Assembly: GCA_949293335.1 (NCBI GenBank)
Contig: CASFDA010000029.1
Span: forward strand, 62,001 to 126,000
Reading direction: 5' to 3'
From: an uncultured Spirochaetales bacterium
Lineage (GTDB): Bacteria > Spirochaetota > Spirochaetia > Sphaerochaetales > Sphaerochaetaceae
Length of the DNA stretch: 64,000 nucleotides
Both the position numbers and the translations under genes were made by a program. The notes beneath the pieces were generated by a model that was not told the DNA's origin, made no database searches, and saw only the letters and a program-made list of their open reading frames with translations. Position 1 is the stretch's first letter. Each line of letters opens with the position of its first letter. Shown one piece after another: positions 44,834 to 54,759 of this stretch.

Positions 44834-46047
44834 AGATAACTTCAAATAATGGCATTCTCACGGTTCCATCAAGACCCGATATCGTCTATATCGAGGGTGA
44901 TGGAGTCGGGAAAGAGATCACAGCTATCATGATCGAGGTAGTCGATCAGGCTGTGAAAAAGGCTTACAAAGAGGAAAGGAAGATCGAATGGATCGAGGCA
45001 CTCGCTGGCGGTAAGGCGATAGAAGAAAGAGGTACAAATCTCCCTGATGAGACCATCGAGAAGATAAAGAGTTCTCTCATTGCAATAAAAGGTCCTCTCA
45101 TGACCCCTGTCGGGAAAGGCGCAAGATCAATAAACGTCGCACTAAGACAGACACTCGATCTATATGCCTGCATGAGACCAATTGAATATTTCGAAGGTGT
45201 CCCTTCCCCAGTAAGGCACCCCGAACTGGTGAACATGGTCGTGTTCAGGGAGAATACCGAAGATATCTACGCTGGAATCGAATGGGAAGCAGGAACTGAT
45301 GATGTGAAGAAAGTACTTTCATTCCTCCAGAATGAAATGGGAGTCAGGAAGATCAGATTTCCACAGACTTCAGCAATCGGGATAAAGCCTGTCTCGCCTG
45401 ATGGAAGCAAGAGGCTCATCAGATCTGCGATCGAGTATGCGATAGCAAATGACAGACGTTCTGTAACACTTGTGCACAAGGGAAACATCATGAAATTCAC
45501 AGAAGGTGGATTCAGGAAATGGGGTTATGAACTTGCAAAAGAAGAGTTCGGGGCATACGAAGAAGACGGGAAGGTCTTCATACCCAACAAAGGGAATGCA
45601 ATCGAGATAAAAGATGTCATATGTGACGCCTTCCTGCAGAATATATTGCTCAAGCCTGAAAACTATGATGTCATAGCTACGCTCAATCTGAACGGAGATT
45701 ATGTATCTGATGCACTTGCCGCAGAAGTCGGAGGAATCGGGATTGCTCCCGGCGCAAACATCAACTATCAGAGTGGAGCCGCTGTGTTCGAGGCAACGCA
45801 CGGAACAGCTCCGGACATCGCAGGAAAGAACATTGTAAATCCCCTTTCGATCATCCTCTCAGGGGTAATGATGCTGAATTACATCGGCTGGCATGAGGCG
45901 GCTGGAAAAATCCACAGGGCAGTCTCAGAAGCGATCAGATCCGGAAACGTGACAAAAGACCTTTACCTTCTGCTTGAAAAAGAAGGCCGAAGCGGAAAGT
46001 GCCTCTCAACCACAGAGTTCAGGGATCTCCTGCTTCATCTGATGTAA
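44830..46047 (+). CDS. icd: Isocitrate dehydrogenase, predicted NAD-dependent
   Basis: A 405-residue homodimer-type isocitrate dehydrogenase giving 2-oxoglutarate. Substrate motifs: [18 protein letters not shown] and [15 protein letters not shown], with metal aspartates in CDAFLQNIL. The cofactor site reads [15 protein letters not shown]. Asp-Ile replaces the Lys344-Tyr345 pair that binds the 2'-phosphate of NADP in the E. coli enzyme. The Tyr391/Arg395 positions fall on Lys and Leu (VTKDLYLL). This pattern predicts NAD use. It is coupled to aconitase by an ATGA overlap and faces citrate synthase. Confidence 0.92.
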   Translation: MKITSNNGILTVPSRPDIVYIEGDGVGKEITAIMIEVVDQAVKKAYKEERKIEWIEALAGGKAIEERGTNLPDETIEKIKSSLIAIKGPLMTPVGKGARSINVALRQTLDLYACMRPIEYFEGVPSPVRHPELVNMVVFRENTEDIYAGIEWEAGTDDVKKVLSFLQNEMGVRKIRFPQTSAIGIKPVSPDGSKRLIRSAIEYAIANDRRSVTLVHKGNIMKFTEGGFRKWGYELAKEEFGAYEEDGKVFIPNKGNAIEIKDVICDAFLQNILLKPENYDVIATLNLNGDYVSDALAAEVGGIGIAPGANINYQSGAAVFEATHGTAPDIAGKNIVNPLSIILSGVMMLNYIGWHEAAGKIHRAVSEAIRSGNVTKDLYLLLEKEGRSGKCLSTTEFRDLLLHLM

Positions 46048-46057
46048 AGAAATAAAC

Positions 46058-46095
46058 AAACCCTCCAGGTTTGATCAAAACCAATTGGAGGGTTT
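46058..46095. terminator. Bidirectional terminator between icd and gltA
   Basis: A perfect 10-bp stem (AAACCCTCCA/TGGAGGGTTT) with an 18-base loop. A-rich sequence on the left and a TTT tail on the right let it end both convergent transcripts. Confidence 0.8.
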
Positions 46096-46115
46096 AATAC
46101 ATCCAGATCCTGTTT

Positions 46116-47414
46116 TCATCGTTCTGTAATAGGGACAACTTCCCTTGCTTCAGGTCCGGAATACACTTGCCGAGGCCTTCCGATCTTCTGATAAGGGTCA
46201 TGCCTCCACTCAAGATAATGTGCAATCCAGCCAGGTAGTCTTCCCATCGCAAAAAGCACGGTGAACATAGATACAGGTATGCCCATCATATGAAATGTAA
46301 TTCCTGTATAGAAATCGACGTTCGGATAAAGATTCCTCTCTATGAAGTAATCATCGTGGGTGGCCCTCTCCTCAAGCTCGAGCGCTATATCGAGAAGTTT
46401 GTCTGTCTTTCCGCTCGACTTCAGGACATCCATCGTGAGTGCCTTTGCAATCTTCGCACGTGGATCAAATGTCTTATATACCCTATGCCCAAATCCATAG
46501 AGCCGGAAAGGATCATCCTTCGACTTTGCTCTTTCAATCACTTTATCTATCGAAAGGCCTTCCTGCTGTATGCTCTGGAGCATGTCCATCACCGCCTGAT
46601 TTGCTCCCCCATGCTTCGAACCCCAGAGAGCGCATACTCCGGCTGTGACAGACGCATATAGATTGGCATCTGACGATCCTACGAGCCTGACTGCGCTTGT
46701 CGAACAGTTCTGCTCATGGTCAGCGTGCAGTATCAAGAGCTTGTTGAGTGCATTAACATGGACAGGAGACGGCATATAGTTATTAACGCTCGTATGGAAC
46801 ATCATGTTGAGGAAGTTCGCGCAGTACGAGTAGTTGTAAAGAGGCTCGACGAAATCAAGGCCACACATCTGCCTATACGTGAAAGCTGCTATAGTCCTCA
46901 TCTTCGAAAGCAGCCTTGTGACAGTGAGGTCCAGATTCTCTTCCGGATCCTTGTCCTCCAGTTCAGGATAGAAGGCAGAAAGAGATGCGACCATTGCAGC
47001 AAGAATACCCATAGGATGCCCGTCATGAGGATATTCACGGAAGAAATTCCGCATATTGACGTGCAGGAGGGAATTCTCATTGAGCATCTTCTGATACCCT
47101 ATTCGCTCTTCAGTGTTCGGCAGTCTTCCCTTGATAAGAAGGTAGGCCACTTCGATAAAATCACACTTCTCTGCCAGTTCCGCAATATCATATCCTCTGT
47201 AGCGGAGTATTCCCTTCTCCCCGTTGATGTAACAGATGGAGGATGTGCAAGAACCAGTATTTACAAAGCCAGGGTCATATGTGATGTACCCTGTCTCCTT
47301 TCTCAGCCTGGTTATGTCTATAGACTTCTCTCCCATGCTGTCCGTGATCACATTTACATGGAATTCCTTTCCCCCATCCAGTATTATCGTTGCCGCATTT
47401 TTTTCTATTTTCAT
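46116..47414 (-). CDS. gltA: Citrate synthase, type II
   Basis: It condenses oxaloacetate and acetyl-CoA. The 432-residue protein matches hexameric type II enzymes in length and in the N-terminal domain. Active-site residues lie in HADHEQNCSTSAVRLVGSS, SKHGGANQAV and GFGHRVYKTFDPRA. Type II enzymes are often inhibited by NADH. The start MKIEKN has AAGGAGA upstream; a longer reading of 47 extra residues is not credible. It converges on acn-icd, and together they give citrate, isocitrate and 2-oxoglutarate. The 299 bases from 47415 to 47713 hold the divergent promoters, including a TATAAT at 47612-47617. Confidence 0.93.
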   Translation of the reverse strand: MKIEKNAATIILDGGKEFHVNVITDSMGEKSIDITRLRKETGYITYDPGFVNTGSCTSSICYINGEKGILRYRGYDIAELAEKCDFIEVAYLLIKGRLPNTEERIGYQKMLNENSLLHVNMRNFFREYPHDGHPMGILAAMVASLSAFYPELEDKDPEENLDLTVTRLLSKMRTIAAFTYRQMCGLDFVEPLYNYSYCANFLNMMFHTSVNNYMPSPVHVNALNKLLILHADHEQNCSTSAVRLVGSSDANLYASVTAGVCALWGSKHGGANQAVMDMLQSIQQEGLSIDKVIERAKSKDDPFRLYGFGHRVYKTFDPRAKIAKALTMDVLKSSGKTDKLLDIALELEERATHDDYFIERNLYPNVDFYTGITFHMMGIPVSMFTVLFAMGRLPGWIAHYLEWRHDPYQKIGRPRQVYSGPEAREVVPITER

Positions 47415-47713
47415 CGATTCTCCTTTCCCTGTGAGGGAAGAGCTAATAAGTCCAATTCTTTTGCCAAAGCCATTATGGTCTTCCTGAGATAAAGATTGCT
47501 TTGGGTTGCAATTATGCTGATGTGCAGTATTTCCATTACTGAAGAGTAGCATCAAAGTCGGATTAGGGGAATTAGTTCACTTTACTGTGGTCTCTCCCCT
47601 ATTTCATGCGATATAATAGTAAAGTTGAATTATAGGGCATTCTCTGCCAGTCTTGAATTGTTCTTCGCTAATTACAGGTTTGATGCTTTGCCGCTAAAGC
47701 TTCAGGGAGTAAC

Positions 47714-50152
47714 ATGACATTCGATTTAGATGATTCCTCTTATGGCGATGATCCATATGCAGATATCATTTCAAAATTACAGGATCTGAACAACAAAAGG
47801 GATTACAAGGGCGCGATAGCCTTCATCGAAGAGTTATCCGATGAGTACAGGAAGGACAATGCCATAATCGGGTGTCTTGCATCCGCCTATATGGCACTCG
47901 GGGAGTACAAGAAAGCGGAAGAAGCGCTCAAGGACGTGGATTTTTCAGAAAGCACAGAAAACATAGAGCTCTATCACTATACTCTGGCATCTCTCAAAAT
48001 GCTCGAGGGAGACGAAGTGCTTGCGATGCTGGAGGCCAAACGCACACTGAAGCTCCTTCCATCAAAGGCTGGGATGATCGAGCATATGTTCAATCTGCTC
48101 CACAGCGCATCAGAATCGCTTTGCAAGAAAAAGAAACGTGGATTCCCTAAACACAGGAAATATAGTGAAGCCAATTACAGGCACATAGAAGAAAGACTTG
48201 AAGAATACTTTGCATTTCCTCCTTCTGTCACATACAGCTCGAAGCAAGCAGACGCAGATAGCGATGTGAAGATAATCACACGCAGCCAGATGAACAGATA
48301 CGGGGTGACGACAATATATACATGCGGACTGTCGAAATACTCGAGCAACACATCGCGATTCATCAAGAAAGCAGGGTTTGAACGCCAGGAAGTGATGATC
48401 GAATTTCCTTCCTCATGGAATGAGTTCTCCTCAAATGAGAAGGAAAGAATGCTGTATCGAGACATGATTCACATCGTTGAGGTCATCGTAGCCCTGATTG
48501 CAAGCGGGCAGCCTGTCTTCTGGTCATCCACTTTCTCAACAGAACCGATATTCTCTCCGGAAAGCCCTTTCAAGGGCGGAGCAATCATATACCCGAACAA
48601 TCTGATTGAACTCGAGACTATAGAAGGTGATGATATCAATCTCCATCAGATATACCTGTTGAAAGATGAAGATGTCGAATTCATAAGCAATAACGCGATT
48701 CAGAGTTTCATGGCCTTGCTCAATCAGGAGGAAGATTTCGTGATTGATCTGAATGATAAGTACTTCGATGTATATGAGAACTATGTAGTCGAACATGACA
48801 GACCCCATAATCTTCCCTGGAACGCCTTTGATTCTGCAGAAATACACATGGAGAGCATAAAGAAACAGGGCCTGAAAAAGGAAGACAGCTACAAGCACAT
48901 GGCCTACTACCTCAGATGGATAGTCGAGAACGGCCTGGCTTCCGATCTGCTCAAGAACCTTCTGAAGAATGCAGGAGGAGACTATTTCTATCTTGTCGAA
49001 TCTCTTTCCGGCATTCTCACCTATGATCTTCTGTCCCAGAGAGGAGAGGCGTTCACAAGGTGCTATTACAGCTTCTACAAACCCGGCAAGTCTTTCTTTT
49101 CTGACATGCTGGAGATGGCTAGAGGATTCAATCCAAACGCAAAGGATGATCCGGAACTATATCTCATACTCCCCTATTCTGACATCTTCTATGCTGTTGC
49201 AAGGCATGTGACATCGTTGTTCTGGAAAAGCTTCAAGAAGACAGAGAAAAGAAGGGATATGATGAAACCGATCAATATCCCGGAGCGAAAGAAGCTTGTA
49301 TTCCTAAATGAGGAAATACTTCTGAATGGCAGCAGGATAATGTATGCATACAGGGAAAAGCCTGTCGACAGGAGTGATTCAGGCTGGAGATTGAACAACA
49401 TCATGGAACAAATTGACGATGCAGGCTCGACTGCAATGCCGATTTCAGAACTCAGTTACATAGAACCCAGACTGGACAGGATACTCGACGCGAGCGTCGG
49501 ATCTCATTTCTTCTTTGTCGCGCCTGAAGGGAAATTCATCAACATCAGCAAGCCAAGGGAAAGGAAGGAGCCGGATTTCGGATTCACCTCATATTCGATC
49601 GACGTACAGGATGTACACATCAGGATGATGGAAAAGAGCGACGCGTTCTTCTTCCAGAAGAAAGCGAACCTGATACTCGATCCGAAATTCATAAAGCGAT
49701 TCAGTCCAAACCCGGAAAGCACAGTATGCGAAAGTATCGAGATGGCAAAGGAGAATGCCATGCTCGATGGCTTTGACTGGAATGAGGATATCGTGGGGAA
49801 CATAGAGGGAGAGGATGATCACACACTCCTTTCAGAATTATTTGGTCCGCTTGCAGAGGGAACGCTTGAGAAAGGGAAGAACATACTCGATTACATATCT
49901 CCGGTAGAAGACTTCAAGGACTATGCAAGACTGAAGAACACACTCATGTTCCTTGAGAAGAAGTTCGGGCTGAGGGGGCAGATTGCCCTCACGGACAGGA
50001 TAATCCTGACACTGGACAAGCCACTCAGGGAGAAAGAGGCGCTCATGGCCGCAACAGTGATATACTCTTATGCTCCATATGACAGGGATGACAAGATCGG
50101 AGAGATCACATCAAGACTGATCAAGCACAAGGTTGCATCAATCATCATTTGA
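47714..50152 (+). CDS. TPR-SUFU-DUF2185-like multidomain protein
   Basis: An 812-residue cytosolic protein with no signal peptide. Residues 20-150 look like tetratricopeptide repeats (IIGCLASAYMALGEYKKAEEAL). Residues 190-350 resemble bacterial SUFU domains: an IYTCGLSKYSS start, EVMIEFPSSW, and VFWSSTFSTEPIFSP. A helical middle part (about 390-530) follows, then a block with SGWRLNN, LDRILDASVGSHFFF and PEGKF that resembles DUF2185 (Imm33). The 170-residue C-terminus is unassigned. SUFU and DUF2185 domains are known as immunity modules of polymorphic toxin systems. No toxin gene is nearby. The domain calls rest on motif resemblance. Its 3' end overlaps corA. Confidence 0.68.
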   Translation: MTFDLDDSSYGDDPYADIISKLQDLNNKRDYKGAIAFIEELSDEYRKDNAIIGCLASAYMALGEYKKAEEALKDVDFSESTENIELYHYTLASLKMLEGDEVLAMLEAKRTLKLLPSKAGMIEHMFNLLHSASESLCKKKKRGFPKHRKYSEANYRHIEERLEEYFAFPPSVTYSSKQADADSDVKIITRSQMNRYGVTTIYTCGLSKYSSNTSRFIKKAGFERQEVMIEFPSSWNEFSSNEKERMLYRDMIHIVEVIVALIASGQPVFWSSTFSTEPIFSPESPFKGGAIIYPNNLIELETIEGDDINLHQIYLLKDEDVEFISNNAIQSFMALLNQEEDFVIDLNDKYFDVYENYVVEHDRPHNLPWNAFDSAEIHMESIKKQGLKKEDSYKHMAYYLRWIVENGLASDLLKNLLKNAGGDYFYLVESLSGILTYDLLSQRGEAFTRCYYSFYKPGKSFFSDMLEMARGFNPNAKDDPELYLILPYSDIFYAVARHVTSLFWKSFKKTEKRRDMMKPINIPERKKLVFLNEEILLNGSRIMYAYREKPVDRSDSGWRLNNIMEQIDDAGSTAMPISELSYIEPRLDRILDASVGSHFFFVAPEGKFINISKPRERKEPDFGFTSYSIDVQDVHIRMMEKSDAFFFQKKANLILDPKFIKRFSPNPESTVCESIEMAKENAMLDGFDWNEDIVGNIEGEDDHTLLSELFGPLAEGTLEKGKNILDYISPVEDFKDYARLKNTLMFLEKKFGLRGQIALTDRIILTLDKPLREKEALMAATVIYSYAPYDRDDKIGEITSRLIKHKVASIII

Positions 50153-51154
50153 TCTGAGTTTCTCTTTCTTCCTCTCGAGGTATTTCCTCTCATCCGGGGT
50201 TCTCTTGATCTTCTTCTTGTCTCCATCAGAGAGAAGGAATTTGTTTCTCCTGTCTGAGAGGATGAACGAGCCTGTAAGGGCAATCAATACGCATGCAAGC
50301 GCAAGGAATATCCAGGCATATGGATTGGAAGAGAATGGAAGGGTTACATTCATGCCGAAAAAACCTGTAATGAATGTCGGGAACATAAGGGAAAGGGAAA
50401 TGACAGTAAGTCGTTTCATTATCACGTTCATGTTATTTCCGATTACAGAGGCAAACGCATCCATTGTTCCAGTGAGGATATCCGAATAAGTCTTCGCCAT
50501 CTGTATTGCCTGCCTGTTATCTGTTATCGCGTCCTCAAGAAATTCTGTCTCTTCCTCGCTGTTGATCAGAAAGTAAGGTGTCCTCTGCAGCTTCTCGAGC
50601 AGAATCTCATTGTCATTGAGGCTTGTCGTATAGAAAACCAGAGTCTTCTGGATCTGCAGCAACTGTATCAGCTCATAGTTCATGATCGATTTATGAAGCT
50701 GCTCTTCCACGAGATCCTTCTGTCTGTTCATGTACTTGAGCATCCTGATGTAGACAAGAGCGGCACGTCCGAGAATGGAAATCACAAGTCCTTCCTTCGT
50801 ATCAACAGGACAGCTGCGCACCCTCCTCTTTGCAAGATCATCGATGACAAGATTGTCTTCCCTGCAGATCGTTATGATCTTATCCGGGAAAAGTATGATG
50901 CCAAGAGGTATGCATGTACGTACCAGAGGATCATCAGAATCCTCATCATCAGAAGGAAGACGGCATATGATAACAGTATATGCATCTTCCCTTTCTATTC
51001 TCGCCTGCTCATCGGCGTCCATGATATCCGCAATGATCTCGGACTCGATCATGTATTCATCTGTCAATATTGCAATATCATCACGATCAATGTCCCGTGC
51101 ATCAACCCAAGTATAATTCTGGTTCTTGCTCAAACCGGTTCTTTTTACAATCAT
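50138..51154 (-). CDS. corA: CorA-family magnesium transporter
   Basis: A 338-residue CorA-type divalent cation channel. A long cytosolic N-terminal domain (1-280) is followed by two membrane helices near the C-terminus. The pore signature is FFGMNV after the first helix (LTVISLSLMFPTFITG), and a basic tail (DRRNKFLL, ERKKEKLR) follows. The acidic stretch DDEDSDD in residues 68-75 may help cation sensing. The last 15 bases overlap the convergent gene. Confidence 0.9.
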   Translation of the reverse strand: MIVKRTGLSKNQNYTWVDARDIDRDDIAILTDEYMIESEIIADIMDADEQARIEREDAYTVIICRLPSDDEDSDDPLVRTCIPLGIILFPDKIITICREDNLVIDDLAKRRVRSCPVDTKEGLVISILGRAALVYIRMLKYMNRQKDLVEEQLHKSIMNYELIQLLQIQKTLVFYTTSLNDNEILLEKLQRTPYFLINSEEETEFLEDAITDNRQAIQMAKTYSDILTGTMDAFASVIGNNMNVIMKRLTVISLSLMFPTFITGFFGMNVTLPFSSNPYAWIFLALACVLIALTGSFILSDRRNKFLLSDGDKKKIKRTPDERKYLERKKEKLRSNDD

Positions 51155-51354
51155 TCTCCACGTCCTTCATTGTCCGAAGGCGGGAATTGTCAGAAGCGCC
51201 ATTCGGACGATTTTGATAGTTTTGTTTCGGCATGAGGTAAAGGTTTACTGCCGTCGTCCATAGACTGCTCCTGTTTCTTAATTTTCAAGCTCAATCAAAG
51301 CCTTAATGATGTTAGCACACAAAAAAAGAAGAAAACACCCCTTGAAAGAAGATA

Positions 51355-52308
51355 TTACATTCTCTGAACATCTTTTTCACGTCCACTCTTGTTCACGATG
51401 AATATTCCGAAAGAGACAAGAAAGAGTGCAATGAGGTTATTGACCCTCAGCGCTTCATCCCACTCTGAAAGAAACAGAGCGGACAAGAAGACACCGAATA
51501 TGGGAACGAGGAAAGTGAAAATAACCACCCTGCTTACAGGATTGTATTTCAGAAGCAGTCCCCATATCGTATAGGCAACTGCAGAGATCAAGGCAAGATA
51601 AAGAAGAAGGAAATATGGCATGAAGTGACTAGGCAGGACAAGCCTTCCTCCAGAGAGATAGGCAAAGACGGTCATCAAAGCACCACCGAACATGAATTGA
51701 TAGCCGCTTAGCATCGTAGTACTGAAAGATTGGGAATATTTCTTCATCAATATTCCAGAAACTGCATAGCTTATCTGGGCAATAAGTATGAAGGCCTCGC
51801 CATTGAGCGAGAAATGAAATACGTTTCCTCCTGAAAAAGAGATATTCATAACCAGAATACCGGAAAGTCCGAGGATGCACCCTGTTATCTTTCTCTTTGT
51901 CAGCTTCTCCAGATGGAATACAAGAGAAACAAGTACTATTGAAATGAAACCACCTGATCCAGAGAGGATAGTACACGCCACTCCGCTAGTGTGCATTAGC
52001 CCAACATAATAAAAGACATACTGGACTATGGTTTGGGCCAGAGAAAGCTTGAAGATTGCGGGGAAAGCCTTCTTTGGAGGTGCTGTGAACTTCCTTTCTG
52101 CTATGGTCTGAAAGAGAATCACCAACACACCAGCAAGAAAAAAGCGCAATCCCGCAAAAAGGATGATTGTCCTGACATCGCTTTCCGAAATGGAGAAAAA
52201 CTCATACCCCTTCTTTATAGAAGGAACTGCACTGCCCCATAGGAAACAGCTTATCAGGGCAAGAAGGAACACGATGTGCAGGCGGGAGAGGACATCCTTG
52301 TTTTTCAT
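51355..52308 (-). CDS. EamA/DMT-family transporter
   Basis: A 317-residue protein with ten hydrophobic segments arranged as two EamA repeats (about 10-150 and 165-305). The second repeat includes ISAVAYTIWGLLLKYNPVSRVVIFTFLVPIFG, which is typical of RhaT/YdcZ-like drug or metabolite exporters. The substrate is unknown. It is the last gene of the minus-strand operon led by glyA, 31 bases after the MATE gene. The preceding gap (51155-51354, 200 bases) shows no gene. Confidence 0.85.
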   Translation of the reverse strand: MKNKDVLSRLHIVFLLALISCFLWGSAVPSIKKGYEFFSISESDVRTIILFAGLRFFLAGVLVILFQTIAERKFTAPPKKAFPAIFKLSLAQTIVQYVFYYVGLMHTSGVACTILSGSGGFISIVLVSLVFHLEKLTKRKITGCILGLSGILVMNISFSGGNVFHFSLNGEAFILIAQISYAVSGILMKKYSQSFSTTMLSGYQFMFGGALMTVFAYLSGGRLVLPSHFMPYFLLLYLALISAVAYTIWGLLLKYNPVSRVVIFTFLVPIFGVFLSALFLSEWDEALRVNNLIALFLVSFGIFIVNKSGREKDVQRM

Positions 52309-52339
52309 GAGGGGACCTTACAACAGAAAATACGGGAAA

Positions 52340-53701
52340 TCAATACTCGACAGATACATCGACAGGGTTATCCTTCTTAATCAGGTTCTTCTTCTCCTTA
52401 AGAAGGATCGTGATTGACAGCAGGGCGCCAAGGAGTGCGGTAAGCGGCATATTCATCCAGACTCCGAAAAGGCCGAGCCCATTCAGCAAGAACAAAAGAG
52501 AAACTGGGAATATGAAAGCCATCGAGATGGAAATGACAGAAGCGAGGACTGCTTTCTCGATCGCAAGCATGAAACTCTGGGTCGCGAACGAAAGCCATCT
52601 GGTGATATATGTGAAACTGAATATCACTATTGCCAGTTCACCGTAGGGAGGAGCTTCTGCCACGAAAAGAGAGAGTATCATGGAAGGGAAGAAGAAACAG
52701 CAGAAGAAAGCAATCATGCAAAGGACGAATGCAGTCATGAAGCAATATTTCTCGATCTTCCTGACCCGGGAATAAAGTCCGGCACCCCAGTTATACCCTA
52801 TTGCAGGCTGCAGAGAATCACAGGAACCATACATGATCGGGAGAACCATGCCATCTGTATACATCAGTACCCCGTAAATCGACACTGCTGCTTCTCCACC
52901 AAAACGGACGAGCATAAGATTTATGATTATTGAAGTAAGGCGTCCTGCAATATTGTTCAGAAAACTCGGAAGTCCGCAGGAGATTATCTTCCTGATTATC
53001 TGAAGCGAGAATGTCGGACGCACAAACGTAAGCGCCAGTTTTCCCCTGAAGAAAGGAATAATGGAAAAGAGGACAGCAAGCGACATGCCGAGACAGGATC
53101 CGATAGCAGCTCCTTCTACTCCGAAGCCAAAGAAGAAGAGGAAAACAAACTCGGCAAGGCCGCAGAAAAGGGACATGAAGATATTGAGGAACATGCTTCT
53201 CCTTATCTTCCCAGAAATCCTGAGGTAATTGTCAGTTGCAAAAACCATAGTAGTGATAGGAGAAAAGAGAGCATAGGTACGCAAGTATGTGATCGCCTCT
53301 TCCGCAAAAGTGCCACTGGCCCCCATCAGGGAGATGAATACTGGAGCCAATAAGTACAAGAGGGCACCTGTAAGTACTCCGAGAGTGACTATAAGAAGAC
53401 ATGAAAGCGTGAAGATCTTGTCTGCAAACTCTTTTTTTCCTTCCCCGAGTGCGATAGAGATAGGAACAGAAGAGCCTACTCCGATAAGATCAGAGAGGGC
53501 AAAATTAATAATCACGAAAGGCATTGCGAGATTCACCGCTGCAAATGATGTGCTTCCAAGTATATTGCCGACGAAAATACCGTCGAAAATCTGATAGAGC
53601 GCGGATGCAAGCATTCCGATAGCCCCTGGAATAGATGCGCGGAAGAATAGCCTTCTTGGTGTTGTCTTGACAAAAAGGTTGTATTGTAATTCGTTCCTCA
53701 T
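52340..53701 (-). CDS. MATE-family efflux transporter
   Basis: A 453-residue transporter with twelve membrane segments and the MATE family's internal duplication (SIPGAIGMLASALYQIFDGIFVG near the N-terminus, GLPSFLNNIAGRLTSIIINLMLV in the middle). These proteins export drugs or organic cations using Na+ or H+ gradients. It has no clear ribosome site. It is separated by 51 bases from the upstream beta-barrel gene. Confidence 0.9.
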   Translation of the reverse strand: MRNELQYNLFVKTTPRRLFFRASIPGAIGMLASALYQIFDGIFVGNILGSTSFAAVNLAMPFVIINFALSDLIGVGSSVPISIALGEGKKEFADKIFTLSCLLIVTLGVLTGALLYLLAPVFISLMGASGTFAEEAITYLRTYALFSPITTMVFATDNYLRISGKIRRSMFLNIFMSLFCGLAEFVFLFFFGFGVEGAAIGSCLGMSLAVLFSIIPFFRGKLALTFVRPTFSLQIIRKIISCGLPSFLNNIAGRLTSIIINLMLVRFGGEAAVSIYGVLMYTDGMVLPIMYGSCDSLQPAIGYNWGAGLYSRVRKIEKYCFMTAFVLCMIAFFCCFFFPSMILSLFVAEAPPYGELAIVIFSFTYITRWLSFATQSFMLAIEKAVLASVISISMAFIFPVSLLFLLNGLGLFGVWMNMPLTALLGALLSITILLKEKKNLIKKDNPVDVSVEY

Positions 53702-53752
53702 AATCAGGCCTGGAGTTGAAAAGTTATCATGATAACTCTAAAAGTGCAACAC

Positions 53753-54280
53753 TCAATAGTAATCCCGCCAAGTCCCCCTGACATAGACATCATATAGGAA
53801 GAATGAGAAGAAGACGAAAGCCCTGTTGTGCACAATGTCATAACCTGCATTTATCTTGAAGATCCTGTCTCTTTTTCCTGTCATCGGATTACCGACAGTA
53901 AGGGGAGTCCAAGAAAGGTACACACCTGCTCCCGAGTCATAAAAATCGTAGTATCCCCCAAGAGAAAGAAGCATATTTATCCCATTTCCTGCAACCTTGC
54001 TTCCTGTACTCCTCGGGCCTAGGAGAGCGTACGAGAACTCTCCGTATATCATATTTTTTGTAAAGAATGGGACTAGTGAACTGTGCCCGCCAAGAGAGAA
54101 CTCGATATGCTCTGAAAGACCGAAGTTCATTCCATACATGAAACTCACACCATTTTCCATCCATTCCTTGGTTCCTGTCCCGAAGAAGAAGGAAATATCG
54201 TAATTGTCCTTTGCAGAGAGGGAGGAGCAAGTTAGCAGGATCAAGAAGATCAGGAGAGCTTTTCTGATTCTAGAACACAT
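53753..54280 (-). CDS. Outer-membrane beta-barrel-like protein
   Basis: The 175-residue product has a signal peptide (residues 1-23) and strands alternating in glycine and aromatics (FSLGGHSSLVPFF, LSLGGYYDFYDSG). It has the composition of an 8-strand barrel and ends WRDYY, an aromatic C-terminus. No family is recognised. The start overlaps the neighbouring barrel gene by 11 bases, and both probably arose from a similar envelope-protein class. Confidence 0.65.
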   Translation of the reverse strand: MCSRIRKALLIFLILLTCSSLSAKDNYDISFFFGTGTKEWMENGVSFMYGMNFGLSEHIEFSLGGHSSLVPFFTKNMIYGEFSYALLGPRSTGSKVAGNGINMLLSLGGYYDFYDSGAGVYLSWTPLTVGNPMTGKRDRIFKINAGYDIVHNRAFVFFSFFLYDVYVRGTWRDYY

Positions 54281-54758
54281 AGGAGAACCTCACTACTTCA
54301 AAGCCATATGAGAACGAATAATCTTCCAGTGAAAAAGTCAGTATCGGAGAGAAGAACGTATACTCAAAATCCTTGTCCCTGAAATTCAATATTCCGAATA
54401 TCGCCTTGAGTCCCCATCCGGCACGATATATATATTCACCACCTAATGTAAGGCGAGGAGACCACAGCGCTGGATTCTGGAAGAAGAAATCAAACGGAGG
54501 CGCATAAATTGCAAACGGTTCTGTGGAAACTGCCATGGTAACGCTCTCAAACATCGGGGAAAGGACCACAGACGCCTCAAGACGCAAATACGGTTCGTCA
54601 AAGAACTGAAGCGCTAGTCCGGCTTCTCCCCCGCCATAAAAAACATCCTGGCTTTTCTCCCCCATCGCTGAAAGGAAAAGCGAGAAGTGCACGGAAGCAT
54701 ATATGGATGATATTGAAATCAGGATCACGACCAGAAATGAAAGCATTCTCTTTCTCAT
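54270..54758 (-). CDS. Outer-membrane beta-barrel-like protein
   Basis: A 162-residue protein with signal peptide MRKRMLSFLVVILISISSIYA, beta-rich strands (LALQFFDEPYLRLEASV, RLTLGGEYIYRAGWGLKA) and phenylalanine at the C-terminus (RFSYVF). It is probably in the outer membrane, with unknown role. It begins one base after the phospholipase D lipoprotein gene ends. Confidence 0.65.
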   Translation of the reverse strand: MRKRMLSFLVVILISISSIYASVHFSLFLSAMGEKSQDVFYGGGEAGLALQFFDEPYLRLEASVVLSPMFESVTMAVSTEPFAIYAPPFDFFFQNPALWSPRLTLGGEYIYRAGWGLKAIFGILNFRDKDFEYTFFSPILTFSLEDYSFSYGFEVVRFSYVF

Positions 54759-54759
54759 G

